Shown here: one piece after another, positions 12,801 to 25,700 of the stretch
Position numbering within the stretch: the stretch's first letter is position 1
Layout: each line of letters begins with the position of its first letter
Assembly: GCF_910592395.1 (NCBI RefSeq)
Contig: NC_088310.1
Location: 5,029,501 to 5,093,500 of the forward strand
Source: Lineus longissimus
Taxonomy: Eukaryota > Nemertea > Pilidiophora > Heteronemertea > Lineidae
Direction: 5' to 3'
Length of the DNA: 64,000 bases
Made by a program: the position numbers and the translations under genes
Notes under the pieces: model-generated
What the model saw: only the letters and a program-made list of their open reading frames with translations
Databases searched by the model: none
What the model was told of the DNA's origin: nothing

Positions 12801-15800
12801 ATAAATATGTTATTTTTTAATGATTTTGCGAAATGTGGTGCATATAGATTTGTCGAATTGTTCCTGGCTCAGCAAGCTGTTCACGTCTTTTTGTTAGATA
12901 AGCTGCCATGCCTTTTGTTTGAGATCAAGGCATTGAAAGCATAACAACTGTCACCCCACATGTGGACAATCCAATTTCTAGGGGATTCCAAATGGTTATT
13001 GAATTATGACCTCGCCCTCACATTTCAATTTTGTAAAAGTTTTCAACCCTCCAAATATCCCTTTCCAATTTAATGCCCGGACTGCCATCTTTCATGTGGA
13101 GTATAAGATTGTAACATCTCGTAACGAAATGTGACTGCCCTGCTCGTTCTCCGCTGGGCTTGAAGAAGAGAAGAGCCTTTGCTAATGATTTCCCGAATCC
13201 TATCTTTCAGATGGGGAGTTAGAAGCGTTCATCGTCGAGATCGTCAAGGCGAGTGAAAGAGGAGTATCAGCCATCTACAATGTCTCCAGCGAACCCAACT
13301 GGAGCTTCGGACAGTCTATCTTCTTCGCTGGAACAGTACTTACAACAATAGGTAGGTATCACTCAGTCCCAGTTGTACTTTAGTACGCTGAGAGAAATTT
13401 GCATAGCCAAGCGAGATACTCTTCAGCTAGGAAACGTGGTGAGCATAGCCTACGAATAAAGTTACATTCCAGTGAAACGCTCACGCTGTAAGACACTAAG
13501 CAACCACGATAAGATATGGTTGATTAGAATATTCACAGATTTCTCGGGCAGAACCGCATAAATCTGGTTGTTCTGACTGGCAAAATGGTATAAAGTCCTA
13601 AATCCCATTAACACTCGTCTCGTCAATCTATAAACTTCTGTTCCACAATGAGATTAAAAACAATGCTCAACTTCGCATTTTCATAAGGAATGGAGAAAAC
13701 AATAGATCGGAGTTCATAAAAGGGACCGAAATATATGTTGTGTCCATAAATTAGATCATCCGACAAATGGCACTAAAAAATCAAACCAATAAAAGTAATT
13801 TTTCCGTCTCGCACAGCTATACAGGATGTTTGTAATGGCCTCAGATGCGATTCGAGTTTCTTGGACAAGCTGGCTTCAGCATCAAGGTCTTTACGGCACA
13901 AGCTACAGTGCTATATTGACACGGAATGAGGACGAGGTGCTCCTTGTGTATCATATTGTTGTTTTTTTACATCAAGTATCATATCTCGCGATGTAGAAAA
14001 TTATGTCATTGAGAGACAGGCCATTCTCAATGAGGCCTAGTATCCCCTTACATTAGGCCTGGATGTATCCTGCTACTTGTTATTGACGATGATGTTGATT
14101 GTACTCGACTGTATGGCTACGAAGTAAAGACTTACCAGAAAACAAGATTATTGTGTGCTGACTAGCAACACTTGCACGTTTTACGATGACATAGCACAAA
14201 CGAAATTCATCAGAATACAGGCCTGTACTTAATTGCAGGTGCATACATGTATGTAACTGTGCCACTGCTGCATGGTACAGAGTGCAAGAAATGGACCAAT
14301 CTATTTTACTTTAGGGTCCCATTATTGGACGCAATTTAGCGAACAGCATTATCAGATTCAGATTCAGGGCCGCCTCGACGTTTCATAGCTCATGCTTAGA
14401 TTAAATTGTTGCAGTATAGCGATCAATGTCTCCTAGTTTGCTGTAGAGTGGCCAATTGTCGGATTATCTAATTCATGGACACACAATGTTTATTTCGATC
14501 AGCAATTTATCCAATATGCCCAGAAAAAACAGCTGGGGTGATAGATCAACAACCACGATAGGCTTCTTCAGTCCGTATCTTTATTCTTTCTTTGTGAAAA
14601 AAAATGCTGACTTAGAGTGAGTAATTGTTTCTCTTGGCATATCATAATTTATCAAATGTAAGATTTATTGAACACAACTAAGCCATGAAATAAAGTTTGT
14701 TGTGTTTGGTTGAGAGACCCTTGTTCACGCACTTGACAGTATTGCTACATGTACATGCAGTTCGCTGCAATTTTGTCACCCAACAGCATAACAGATGCAG
14801 GCAATGTGTACATGCCAATGCCGTCGGATACCAGTTCATAATACACGTAAAGCATAGTAGGCCCACATGCCTCTCGCCCAGTGCCTATATCATTCATTCG
14901 AAATGTATACTTAAGTGCTCTTGGCTGAATGAAACAAGTGGGAATCAATGGCAATGCTATTGACGATTTTGCATTGGCCTATGCCAATGATGATGATGAG
15001 ATGTCTTGTTTACCTTGATATTGGGAAAATTGCAGTTGTTCCAACTGTCAACTCTACTCCAGAGGCAGTCAATAGTTATCTTATCATCGCCTTTTAGGGA
15101 AAGGGACGAGACCGATCCGCTGCGTCTGGAGTGTAACTGTCTTCTCACTAGGCCCGAAAGCAACTTTTGACAATTAATTTGTCAGAGTATCAATGCCTGG
15201 GGACCAGTGAATGACCCCGAAAAACGACCTACAAGTCCGAAAAGTCCTAGGAGGCTAAACGACCGAGCCAAGGGGCGAATTGAGATTTTGAGCGAAACTA
15301 CTATGGGTTCGTGTACAAAACAAGCTTCGTACATTTCGGAAAACGACACGAAATTAGGAGTTGGGCCAGGGGTGAACTTCCTTTTTTCAAATATCATCTT
15401 CAACACATTTGACCAGGACTAAGATCACTATCAGGACTGCAGTTCAAATCAAAAAGGGACAGACACTAACCTATGTCCTTCATTCTGGTCAGTCACCTAT
15501 CAACCATTCCCATCTTCGGAAAATCAGATGTTATCAAATCTGACGAAATCTCAGACGTTTTCTGAATGTAACGTTGTTGTTCTGAAGATGTTGCCGAACA
15601 GGCTGTAGCCGCCACAATATGTTTTTGAGCGACGCTTTTGCTGTTTTTAACTTGATATTGTGGGGTATTTCAGCAGCTGTGGCAGAACCAGTGATTTGAA
15701 TATGTGAATTAGGCTACCATGCGAACTGGTTCCTTTACATAACAATACATTCCCATTTTCAATTACTTTACGCCGCGTATAATGCAATGGCTGTAATGGT

Positions 15801-18800
15801 CTCAAATTGTTATGGTAAACGTGCCGTAAAGACTATTTCTGCTCAAATTAATTTCATTACCGTACGAAGTCGTTTGCAACACTTCCTATACATATTTATA
15901 GGTCGAGATGAAATGAAGTACATGTATATCGGTGCATTTTATCGAATGATAAATTGTTTGAATTGGTATGATGAATTGCCCGATGGATGTGTTTTTATTG
16001 TATCATGTTATGTACGCTTACCATATGTAAGTACCTTATCTCGTACATGTATGGTACTTCAAATTGGTGGAGGGCACGCACCCGTTGTGCATCGGCTACA
16101 ACTTGCTGCAGAACAGTTGATTTTAAAGCCATAATCTGCTTAGTAGAATAACAGAAAGATGGGTACATGTAAGGAAAGATCACAGATTAAAATTTTCACG
16201 GCCAACTGACTTTTGATAACTAACCCAATGCCATCCAAATCGAAAATATTCAGTTCACACTATAACGATTTCACTCAAATTGCCACGTTATTGTTTTGGA
16301 GGCTTGTCATGTGTTAATTTGAGTAACTTGTTGCGGCTAATTCTGCAGAAATTGCAACCATTTATACACACCACAGACCGCTAGCACAACGCATACAATC
16401 AAGTAGATGTGAATGATGTATAGTTTATATCTGGTTACACACAATGTAGCCTAAACAAACAGTTGGATCATTATCCTAATGTTAGTCTAGCTATTTGGCT
16501 TCCTATTTTTGTTGACTTGGCTCTTTCGCGAGATTGTATCATAAGTGTTAAAAGCATGCCGTGGTGCATGCTAATACTGAACTTATAAATAGGATGAGTC
16601 ATAGAGAACCAAGACTCTCTGACAGCTTTTGTTTCCTCTGTGGTCTCCGGTTTCCTTCTACATTACATCACCAATCGCCTAATATCAGAGGCCTGACGAA
16701 GACAGTAGTGTCGCAAGCTCGACTCAAATTGATCGAAAATATGGTGTCATCTTACTCGCTGAATTTATTCCAGTTGAACTTTACTCAGTATATTTTCCTA
16801 ACAAAGTACTCTTTCTCGATATTTGCACTGGTAGCGTGCGCCCAAAAAGAGTCTCCACACCCGCAACTTTTGCAATACTCATTTGCAGTCTTTCAAGAAA
16901 GCAACATACCTTTCAAAGGAACGTTCTTTCTGAATATGTCTGTATAGAAGCAGACGCAAAGTCTTTCGACTCTGATAGAACCGACCACAGTCAGTGACCT
17001 CAAATGTCATAATGGCAATTGAACGCCCACTCGAGTTAACAAGGTATTTTTCGCAATTAGATTAAAATTTTCGTGACAATTTATCATTTAGGATGGAATA
17101 TGGTGAGCCATTCTGCTCTCTTTGCAAACCTGTTGTTTCAACTTTTATTATAGGAATAGAATTAAACAACTTATTCCAGATGTCCGCCTAATAGTCTTTT
17201 AAATTTCATCGATTTCTTTATCTAAATGGAAATTTTACTCATTGCATGAGAATGAAGTTGAATTAAGTGGCAACATGTGGTTGTACCTGATATCCGCTCA
17301 GAACTTTCTGTGTCGTTTTTACATGCTCACTGTCGTCAGAGTCTTTCAAATAAACAGCTCCAATCTACTTACTCTTTAACACGTGGCATATGCCGACCGG
17401 TTTTGTGGTTTCTAATTTACTAAGTACATTGTACATGTATATCAACAGACTATGTATTGATTGAATTAATACAAGCAAGAATTGAGAAAGAAAAGATACA
17501 ATTTGAGGTTATTTATCTCTGCTATGTGCGACAAAAAGACCTCTCGTCAGCAGGTATAACCGGTCTTGGTTTCTTTGTAAGATGTCCTGTCGTACCATTC
17601 AATCAGAAATTCTGCATCTGTGGTACACTCAATAGATATCAGCCAGTCACAAGGTGCTATTTCGGAAAACTCTGTATTTGTCAAACACGTCAAATTTGTT
17701 GAGTTTTTGACCGCTCTTCCCCGTCTTCTCGTTCCAGGTTATGGTCACACCACACCACTCTCCGAAGGAGGGAAGGTCCTCTGCATCGTCTACGCCCTCA
17801 TCGGAGTCCCCCTGACCCTTATCATGTTCACAGCAGTCGTGGAGCGCCTTATGATCCCCTCAACAAAGTTCCTCAAATTCCTCGGGAAGAAAATGGAGCA
17901 CCTACACAAAGCTGTGTACATTCGCTTCCTCCATCTTTTCATCGTTTTCACGATTCTGCTACTGTTAGTTTTCATAATCCCGTCGGTAATATTTTCTACT
18001 ATAGAAGAGGAGTGGAATTTCCTGGACTCAATATACTACTGTTTTATATCAATGACAACTATTGGCCTTGGCGATTACATTCCTGGAGAACAACCCAACC
18101 AAAAACATAGGACAGTTTACAAGGTTTTTATCACAAGTAAGTACATTTAGATTCAATAAAATCTGCCACATGTAACTTATCATTATGATGTATGTGTAAT
18201 ATCAGACCAAGGACTAAAATAGGCTGACGATTCTGGCATAAAAATTAAAAGAAAGCCTTTAACCTCTTAACCAACTTTGGACTCCAGTGTATATCAGATC
18301 CACGATTTAATAAATTCAACTGCTTTCTGATCCGGTTTTGTCACAACCACACCAGGCTAAGTCAGCGGAGTGACATTTCCTTGGGCCTTTTGTTTTCTAA
18401 TTTAAAGCCTTTTCTCCCCTTGGCTTGTACAGTCGTGAAATTAGACTAGCAATTCCAAGGGAAGATGGAGCTTTTTGTGGTTATCAGGATTTTGGCTTAG
18501 CCTATGCGATGATGGTTAAGATGGTCATACACAAATGTACATTAAAATATCAAAAAAAAGTTAATCCTACGTTACACGCCAAAATCGCGAAAGTGATATG
18601 ACGCTACATTTGTATGTGATGATCATGACGATGATAATGATGACGATGATGATGATGATGATTGATTAACTTAGCCCTCAAGCGGAGAAGCTGTATGTTT
18701 TCTGAGCGTATTTCTTATTTTTCAGTCTATCTCCTCCTCGGCTTGATCTGCATGATGTTCACTCTAGCTGTCATGTACGAAATCCCCGAGCTCAACCTTG

Positions 18801-18955
18801 GTCTACACTTCTACATGCGGAGCGATGAGGAAGATGACGAAAAACAACGACTAAAAGACTCCATCAACCCGGGGAACAATTACACAGACTTAGACAAGGT
18901 GGCTGAGGGAGGTTCGCTCAATGAAGGATCTCCCGCCAGAGAACAGCCAGAATAA
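9858..18955 (+). CDS. KCNK1-like: TWIK-type two-pore-domain potassium channel, copy A
   Basis: K2P channels are dimeric plasma-membrane potassium leak channels. Coding exons are 9858-10059, 13211-13351, 17738-18136 and 18726-18955. All junctions are phase 1 with GT-AG sites, giving 323 residues. Visible parts: M1 (about 18-40), a cap helix with C65 aligned to the TWIK-1 dimer cysteine, an N-glycosylation site N91-V-S, first filter TTIGYGH (112-118) with the pore-mouth histidine, M2 (about 127-152), M3 (about 176-202), second filter TTIGLGD (221-227), M4 (about 248-267) and an acidic C-tail. The order IGLGDY-IPGE and the intron-spanning YLLLG in M4 place it with TWIK. Unlike mammalian TWIK-1, which has Thr before the first GYG, it has the canonical Ile. 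Intron 1 is about 2.5 kb longer than in copies B and C. Confidence 0.93.
18617..18665 (+). repeat. GAT/GAC trinucleotide microsatellite in intron 3 of copy A
   Basis: About 49 bp of imperfect GAT/GAC repeats ending 60 nt before the exon 4 acceptor. Equivalent tracts occur at the same place in copies B and C. Confidence 0.85.
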
Positions 18956-19450
18956 TCTGCTGTAGGTTATTGGATTTCACCTAAAGGTGGCGTTAAATGT
19001 GTGTAGAACATGCGCCGCCTTTCTTCATTCGGTTATAGGGGACTGTATAGGCCTACACTTTGACTTATAAAGACAGTTGTGTGGATTTTTAATGCAATAT
19101 GGGAGAATCTGTGTACGATGGGGTGATTTATAATCATTCGAAAAAAATCACCAGTAATTAATACGATTTTCAATCCTAACAGCTGAATTATCTTCGCTCA
19201 GAAAATTAGACCTTACGCAGTGTTGTAACTCTTTTTTCAAAATTTACATGTGATTTCAAGTCGGCATTTGAGGCATCACTTCTCAGGCTGCTGCTTAGGA
19301 TACCTATCTCTGAAACACACCAATACAAAACACCGAATTCTCCTATAACTATCGGCCTGCATATCATTTGTTTGAACATACATTTTAGTAACAGCCTATA
19401 GGAATGACATTTTCCCGTCGCCGAGATCTCAATACCATAATGAAATCTTC

Positions 19451-19456
19451 AATAAA
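19451..19456 (+). promoter_or_regulatory. Candidate polyadenylation signal of copy A
   Basis: AATAAA about 495 nt after the copy A stop codon. Another candidate, at 21764-21769, is conserved in the 3' flank of copy C (31997-32002). Confidence 0.4.
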
Positions 19457-20673
19457 ATCACAAAAAGGAATATTCAATCTACCAGCTTGGTAGTGAAAAG
19501 ACAGACAACCTTGGTCACACCGACTGAAGAGAGTTTAGTTGCTACTACATATCCCCTTCCCTGAGGAACGGTGTTCGTCTAGACATCCGTGTTTGGATGC
19601 ACAACTAGGTGCTTCCAGTTAATTAAGGAGGAGATGTGTGACGAATTCTTAAGATACCACGGGAGCCACCTCCGAAACCAAAACTTAACTAGACATGTAT
19701 GTATATTCAACACACACATTTCTAGTTCACTTTCTGTACTGTAGTTGACTCCCATTATGTTTTAAGGAGATTTAAACATCCTGTCCTTTCAGTCACATCT
19801 ATTCGTTCCCTGTTGTTTTCAGAAAAAAAAGAACATATTTTCTTACATGTATTTTTTCATCCTCGTTCTGTGATTCTTTATAATATTGTAAATTGCATGT
19901 AGAGTTAGATAAAGCTAAACAAAAATGACTTGTGTTTACGGTACATTGTTCCAGAGTCTTTAAGTCTTGCCATCAAGCGGGCATCAGATTCAAATCAGAT
20001 AAAACATGCTGTGTCCAAGACTGTTAACACGGACTGGTGCTGTTGTGACCTTGTGAAAAGTGATGTTATAGTGTAATGACACTGGTCTTCAAGAAAGTTG
20101 CTGCTCTGGTTGCTGATCGGGTTTGCCATAAAGTTGCTGGAAATTGAACTTACATGGACAAAAACGATCCAATCTAGCGTTACTTTCTTGTGATTGGCAA
20201 CACAGTACCTTATGTATATATATAAAATGTATCTTTAATTTATTTGGGTTAGTTACGTTATAGGCGAGTACTTAAAACATTAAATTGTGGCTTCGGTCTT
20301 TCATCTTAACCTTAAACGGATCCCTCAACGGTTCGGTCAATCGGGGCCACTCGTCTGGGCTCCTGACCTAACTCTCGCTGTCTGAACCTCAGAAATCGAG
20401 GCCGGCGGACCAGGCTAATCCACTCCGACCGGAGACCTTGATAATTCAACAGTTGTTATAAGTTGTTATTACAAATAAATAAAAGTAATCGCCTGGCTAA
20501 ATTGTGATCTTGATGTATAGGTTAGTTTTTGTGAAAATTTTAACACTTTTCATCTTCTGTTGTGCCAACTTAGCTAGCTACATTATCAAAATAGTTTCAC
20601 TGTGGAAGCTCACTCGTTTTCGGGATTTTTCACCTGCTTGAGAACTGAACAGCGCACTTTGCACTAAACCGAC

Positions 20674-20775
20674 ATGGTAGAGGGAATCCCTGAGGACGAG
20701 GGTGATTTGACAGCCAATGTCCAGACATCAGGCGTCATGGGCGGAGGCTACGGAGGCAATACCGCTGGAAGTTCA
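20674..20775 (+). CDS. Candidate orphan first coding exon, 34 codons
   Basis: An ATG in good context (gacATGg) opens a 34-codon frame with an acidic start (MVEGIPEDEG) and a glycine-rich stretch (MGGGYGG). It ends at a plausible gtatgt donor in phase 0. The composition looks coding and the preceding ~100 nt could be a 5' UTR. I do not recognise the protein and found no continuing exon before copy B. Splicing to exon 2 of copy B is excluded because that junction needs phase 1 and a stop follows in the resulting frame. It could be chance. Confidence 0.25.
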
Positions 20776-22723
20776 GTATGTCAAGATGCAATTGAAAATG
20801 CAGCATAAAAACAATTTTGTGCTCATTGCATACATTTGTAGTCACCGTAGTGAATCCTTAAATTGTAAAAGTAAGAGCCCCAGAGAAATTAAATTGAAAC
20901 CATGTTTTTGTCTGCAAGTGCAAGTTGTCTCAGCTTGATAAAAGAAAAGTTTTTGGGGTGCAAATAATTGACGTTGTCCAATGTTGTTTCTGTTGTATAT
21001 TTGACTACTACTATATACAAAATGTATATTCAATATATATATATTTATTCAAGAGATATTTCTAGAGTCTGGGTATTTTCAATATTTGGCCAAAACAACT
21101 GGATTTGTACTTTGTAAAGTTACTATAGATCTTAAAAATATCGTACACTGGCATTACCATCTGGCTTATTTTTTTCCATTTTTGTCAATTACTCTTCGGA
21201 CGCACTGGATCGGCCTCATCCTATGAAGGAAGAATGTGCTCGGTGACAAATGAACTGCCTCGTCCTCATGAGTTAAACGAATATAACGTACATGTATGTC
21301 GTCTGAGGACCGGCGGGTCCTCGGTGTGTGCGAATTATTTTAACCACGGCACTACTTTAGTTCATTTTGTTTGTTTTTTTATTTCTTTTTGAGTTGTTTT
21401 GGCCAAATTGTAATCAGCCCGCGGACTGTTAATTCGTCTCTGGATATATACACGGTCCGTTGCCGTCGCACTGTGAAAATCAACCACATGAAATTCTTAA
21501 CCGAGCTCGGGCAAGCAAGTATCAAATGATGGGCGTCATGTGCAGTCATGCCTCAGCCCTTAGGAACAACAAGACGGCTCGTAGTTTCAAAAAAGACATT
21601 CGAAAACCGTGATATCAAGAAGTTGGATGATGATTGGCCTTTTCATCATTAGGACGGGCAGAGTTGAATTAACAGTAAAAAAATAATAGGTAGAAGCAAA
21701 TATGACAAATGTATCAAACTTATAGAGACATGTATAAGTCACAGAATCGGGCCTTGGTCTGAAAATAAAGACATGTACAAACGTAAAGCAGTTATTATTT
21801 TCTATTATGAGACAAAAATGCAAGCCAGGTGATCGAAATTAAAATCATTCACTTAAAAATCCTAGTTTTCGGGCGTTTCTTTAAGAAAACATGCTTGGAC
21901 AAAGCGTTTAAATGTTAGTCAAGAGGATATAAGTACCTATTGTTGAATGTAAGGGGATAGATATACAGGTCGTCCTCGTGAATACCGGTATGGGGTGCAA
22001 TTTTGAATAGGCCTCTTTGGGGTGCAATATATTGCATGTATTGTAATTGGCTATTTATACTCCATGAACAGTGTTATTTAAATGTTATTCTATGCACAGG
22101 TCGTCACATTCATTGGCTAAAGATCTGTAAGACAACGGGTATTTCTAATGTTTTGTTGGTCAATCTTCCAGGGCGGTATGGGTTGCAGATTGTGCATGAC
22201 AAGTCACAATAAAGGCGGGACCAGGGCCTACTTAGTCCTACTGGTACCATTTTTTGGACCCCTATTTTGATAGTAAAGAAAGGATAGGCTACCGGTATTC
22301 ACCGGCGAGGACATCTCGTATATAATCACTTCTATAGATTGTGTCCCGTCGCGAAAAAAAATTGTTTGGCAGCCGAAAACATTTTGATGTTGGGCCCCCA
22401 GACCAAGTGAAAATAGGGTAAATAGTTTCGATGTTCTGTGAGATAGGAGAGTGCCCCATATCTACGACTTCGTGTGACTTGATTTAACTTCAACTAAGCA
22501 CGCGCATATGACACCACTGTGTTCCACACCAATGACAGGTGTAACGGTAATGATATATGTAGCCCACGAACTAAAATCAACATCTGTTTGCATAACACAC
22601 ACACCCGTATCCTGTACACACACGACTCAAAGGGAGCCGCTTGCTACTCTCACGAGCTTTCCACGATTGCACTCACCGACCCGAAGTCAGGTTTCTAAAT
22701 GCCTGCAAAAAGCAGGATGAAAA

Positions 22724-25700
22724 ATGTCGGAAGACTATGCGACTTGTTGGTGGTGTAGACGCAGCACTTACCGGACTCTTTTTCTTGTCGCCTTTGTTGC
22801 CTGTTACATTTTGTTTGGAGCTTATATCTTTCAACTGATTGAAAAGTCTAAAGAGGATGAATTGAGAGCGTGCGTTCAGGATATCAGAGCAGATTTTCTC
22901 AAGGAACACGGTCAGTGTATGACAGGTAGGGTGATGACGTAACTTTCTTGTCCATCTGTCTTCTCTGTGACGACACAAATGTTTCCTTCGACACATGGAT
23001 TCTGCCATATCCATGTAATAAAGTCAACTGTACCTCCTAAAACAATATTGTATTCTTTACGACACCATGCGTCTATGAGGCCATTTCGTGGCCGACACCA
23101 TTTTTCTAAAAATGTAGGCCAACACCTTTTGCCAAGAAGGCCATGTGTCCCTCTGTTGACTTCTTTCGTAAACCGAATAATGTCACTCAATCTGTTTATT
23201 TTCTCCAAAACATATCATTCCTTACAATTGTTTTGTTGACCAAAAGCTCGAACTGAAATGTAATTTCTTTATGAAAGCATAATAATTGTCGATCCATATG
23301 TGGACAATCCAATATTTAGGGGTTTCCAAGTGGTTATGGAATTATGACCTCGCCCTAAATTTGCCATTTTGTAAAACCCTATGAAGTTTTCAGCCCCCCC
23401 CCCCCCCCAAAAAAAAATCATCTATTCCCTTTCCAGTTTAATGGCCAGACTGACATCTTCAAGATGGGGTACAAGATTGTAGCTGTGACTCTGCTTACCT
23501 CCGCCAAACTTCTTATCACCTTCTGTCAATTTGAATGTATCAATGTACCGTTCAAAAGATGCAACTAAGCGCCTAAACATCGCAAAAACAAGCGCTGCAG
23601 CAAATTGCATAACCGTTTCAGATAAGAAGCTCATCACTGCCACTTCCCTGGCTAATTCATTTCTTTCACAAGGAGTACCAAAACGTCGTGCCCATTTCCT
23701 TATTTGGAATCGGAAACATTACAGGGAGAGGACAATTTCGTTTTGATATCCCCAAGTTGCAGAGCGTTATTCGTTATCTCTTACTCTCGGAATTTCACTT
23801 CATTTTACAAATAGGCACTTTGCTAAAAATTATCATTATTCTTAGTGCTCGACGACAGCATCAAATCTTATGTCGGTGGATGTCACGAATCGAGTTGTGG
23901 CCTTCATCTCTTCCTCCGTTCCCCACAGTTCTTCTGACATTTTCATCCTCCGGCAGCTCGTTCTCCGCTGGGTTTGAAGCGGAGCAGAGCCTTTGCTGTG
24001 ATTTCCCGAATCCGATCTTTCAGATGTGGAGTTAGAAGCGTTCATCGTCGAGATCGTCAAGGCGAGTGAAAGTGGAGTATCAGCCATCCATAATGTCTCC
24101 AGTGAACCCAACTGGAGCTTCGGGCAGTCGATCTTCTTCGCTGGAACAATACTAACAACGATTGGTAGGTATCACTCGGTCTCAGTGGTGCTTCAGTTCG
24201 CCGAGAGAAATTTGCAGAGACAAGTGAGATACATTACATAATGTTACATTCCAGTGAAACGCTCACGCCTTTGTGAGTGTCCCTGACTGTACGCCAAAGC
24301 TGCTATCTGTCTTTCTAGTGGAACAAGTTCATATTGCTCCGAATGTCATTGAGCAACCACGATAAGATTAAGAAGCAGCATACCTTTCAAAGGAGCGTTC
24401 CTTCTGAATATTTATATGTAGCCGACCACAGTCAGTGACCTCAAATGTTATAAACGGCAGTTTGAACGCTCACTCGATTTAACGAGGTATTTTTCGCAAT
24501 CAAATTAATTTCTTCATGATCATCATTTAGGGTGAAAAATGGTGAGCTATACTGCTCTATGTGTAGACCTGTTGTTTCTACATTTGAAAACTGTTATATG
24601 TATATGTATAGGAAAGAATTAAATATTCTATTCCAGATGCCCGACTAAATAGTCATTCAAATTTCGTCAATTTTTTTCACAAAATTTAAATTTTACTCAT
24701 TTCATGAAAATGATGTTGAATTTTAAGTGATAACATGTGGTAAAACCATCTTTATACATGGCATAATGCTAATAATTTTTCCTAATTTACAGAGTACATG
24801 TACATGTATATCCAAAGACCCTGTGTGTATTGATCGATTGAATCAATACAAGCAAGAACTGATAAATAGTACATGTAGTCTTTATCAATTGATGTCAGAA
24901 GTATCGTACTCATTGCGGAGGTCTGAGGGTTTGGGCAGAATGAATAATAATAGTTTCCTCAATGATCTAGCAGGTATAGAAACAAATACAAGAACCGGTA
25001 GCCACTGGTAGCTTCCCATTGTCAGTTACTCTTTATTGTACGCCAGTCACGCCCTGGGTATCCATTGATTAGCAGTTTTATTCGGATGTGCTCGTTGTGA
25101 TCGAAGAAATTAGTCTGGAGATATTATAGCTATCGGGAGGATATCAATGGCGCAGACAGTTCATCATTCTTCGGGCTCACTCTAAGTACATGCACTTGCC
25201 AATGTGTTGCTTATTGATCCTTCTACGGAATTCAATCGCTGAGGTCTTATTCCTTTACCCAGTGACAGTCCGTGATGTATGTAGATGTATTTTGAGTCAT
25301 CCCTAGTATCACCTTAATAGATTTTTGCAGCGAGACTTTTCCGAAACGAATTTATGATCGGCTCGACCCCCTTTATACAAATTGAGGTTCCTTATCGCTG
25401 CTATATGCGACGAAAAGACCTCCGTCATCAGGTAAAACCGGTGTGACAGCGGATATAGTCCCCCTGGAGTCATAGTCCGGTAGCATTGTATTTGATCAAT
25501 TAAGCAGCATGATCTATTGTACCGCTAACCCTAACCAAAACATTTGGCAATGCGGGCTATTGTTACACGGACTATCAGCCCTAGGACTACTATCCCTTGC
25601 ACACCTGTCTTGTTTCGCTAAGTCCTGTCGTACCGTTCAATCAGAAGTGCCGCATTTTGAATCTGCAGTGTACTCAGTCACAAGGTGTTATTTCGGGACA

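Larger units (their letters stand above)
18956..22423. other. Spacer between channel copies A and B
   Basis: The first ~190 nt match the 3' flank of copy B. The stretch from about 21420 to 21900 matches the 3' flank of copy C (from about 31725). The ~2.3 kb between these blocks (19150-21420) has no counterpart near copies B or C and includes an orphan first-exon-like segment at 20674. A GC-richer patch lies at about 20310-20440. Confidence 0.6.

Noticed and set aside
16561-16947. 128-codon open frame in intron 2 of copy A
   Set aside because: The homologous part of copy B is not open, no motif is recognisable, and it sits inside an intron of the same strand.
18662-18725. The open frame that runs into exon 4 of copy A from upstream (and its equivalents in B and C)
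   Set aside because: It lies before a clear acceptor. The M4 sequence joins correctly only through the phase 1 splice from exon 3. Its conservation is explained by the recent duplication.
25524-25536. CTAACCCTAACC, resembling telomeric repeat
   Set aside because: Only about two units, inside a small inverted-repeat insertion; not a telomere remnant.
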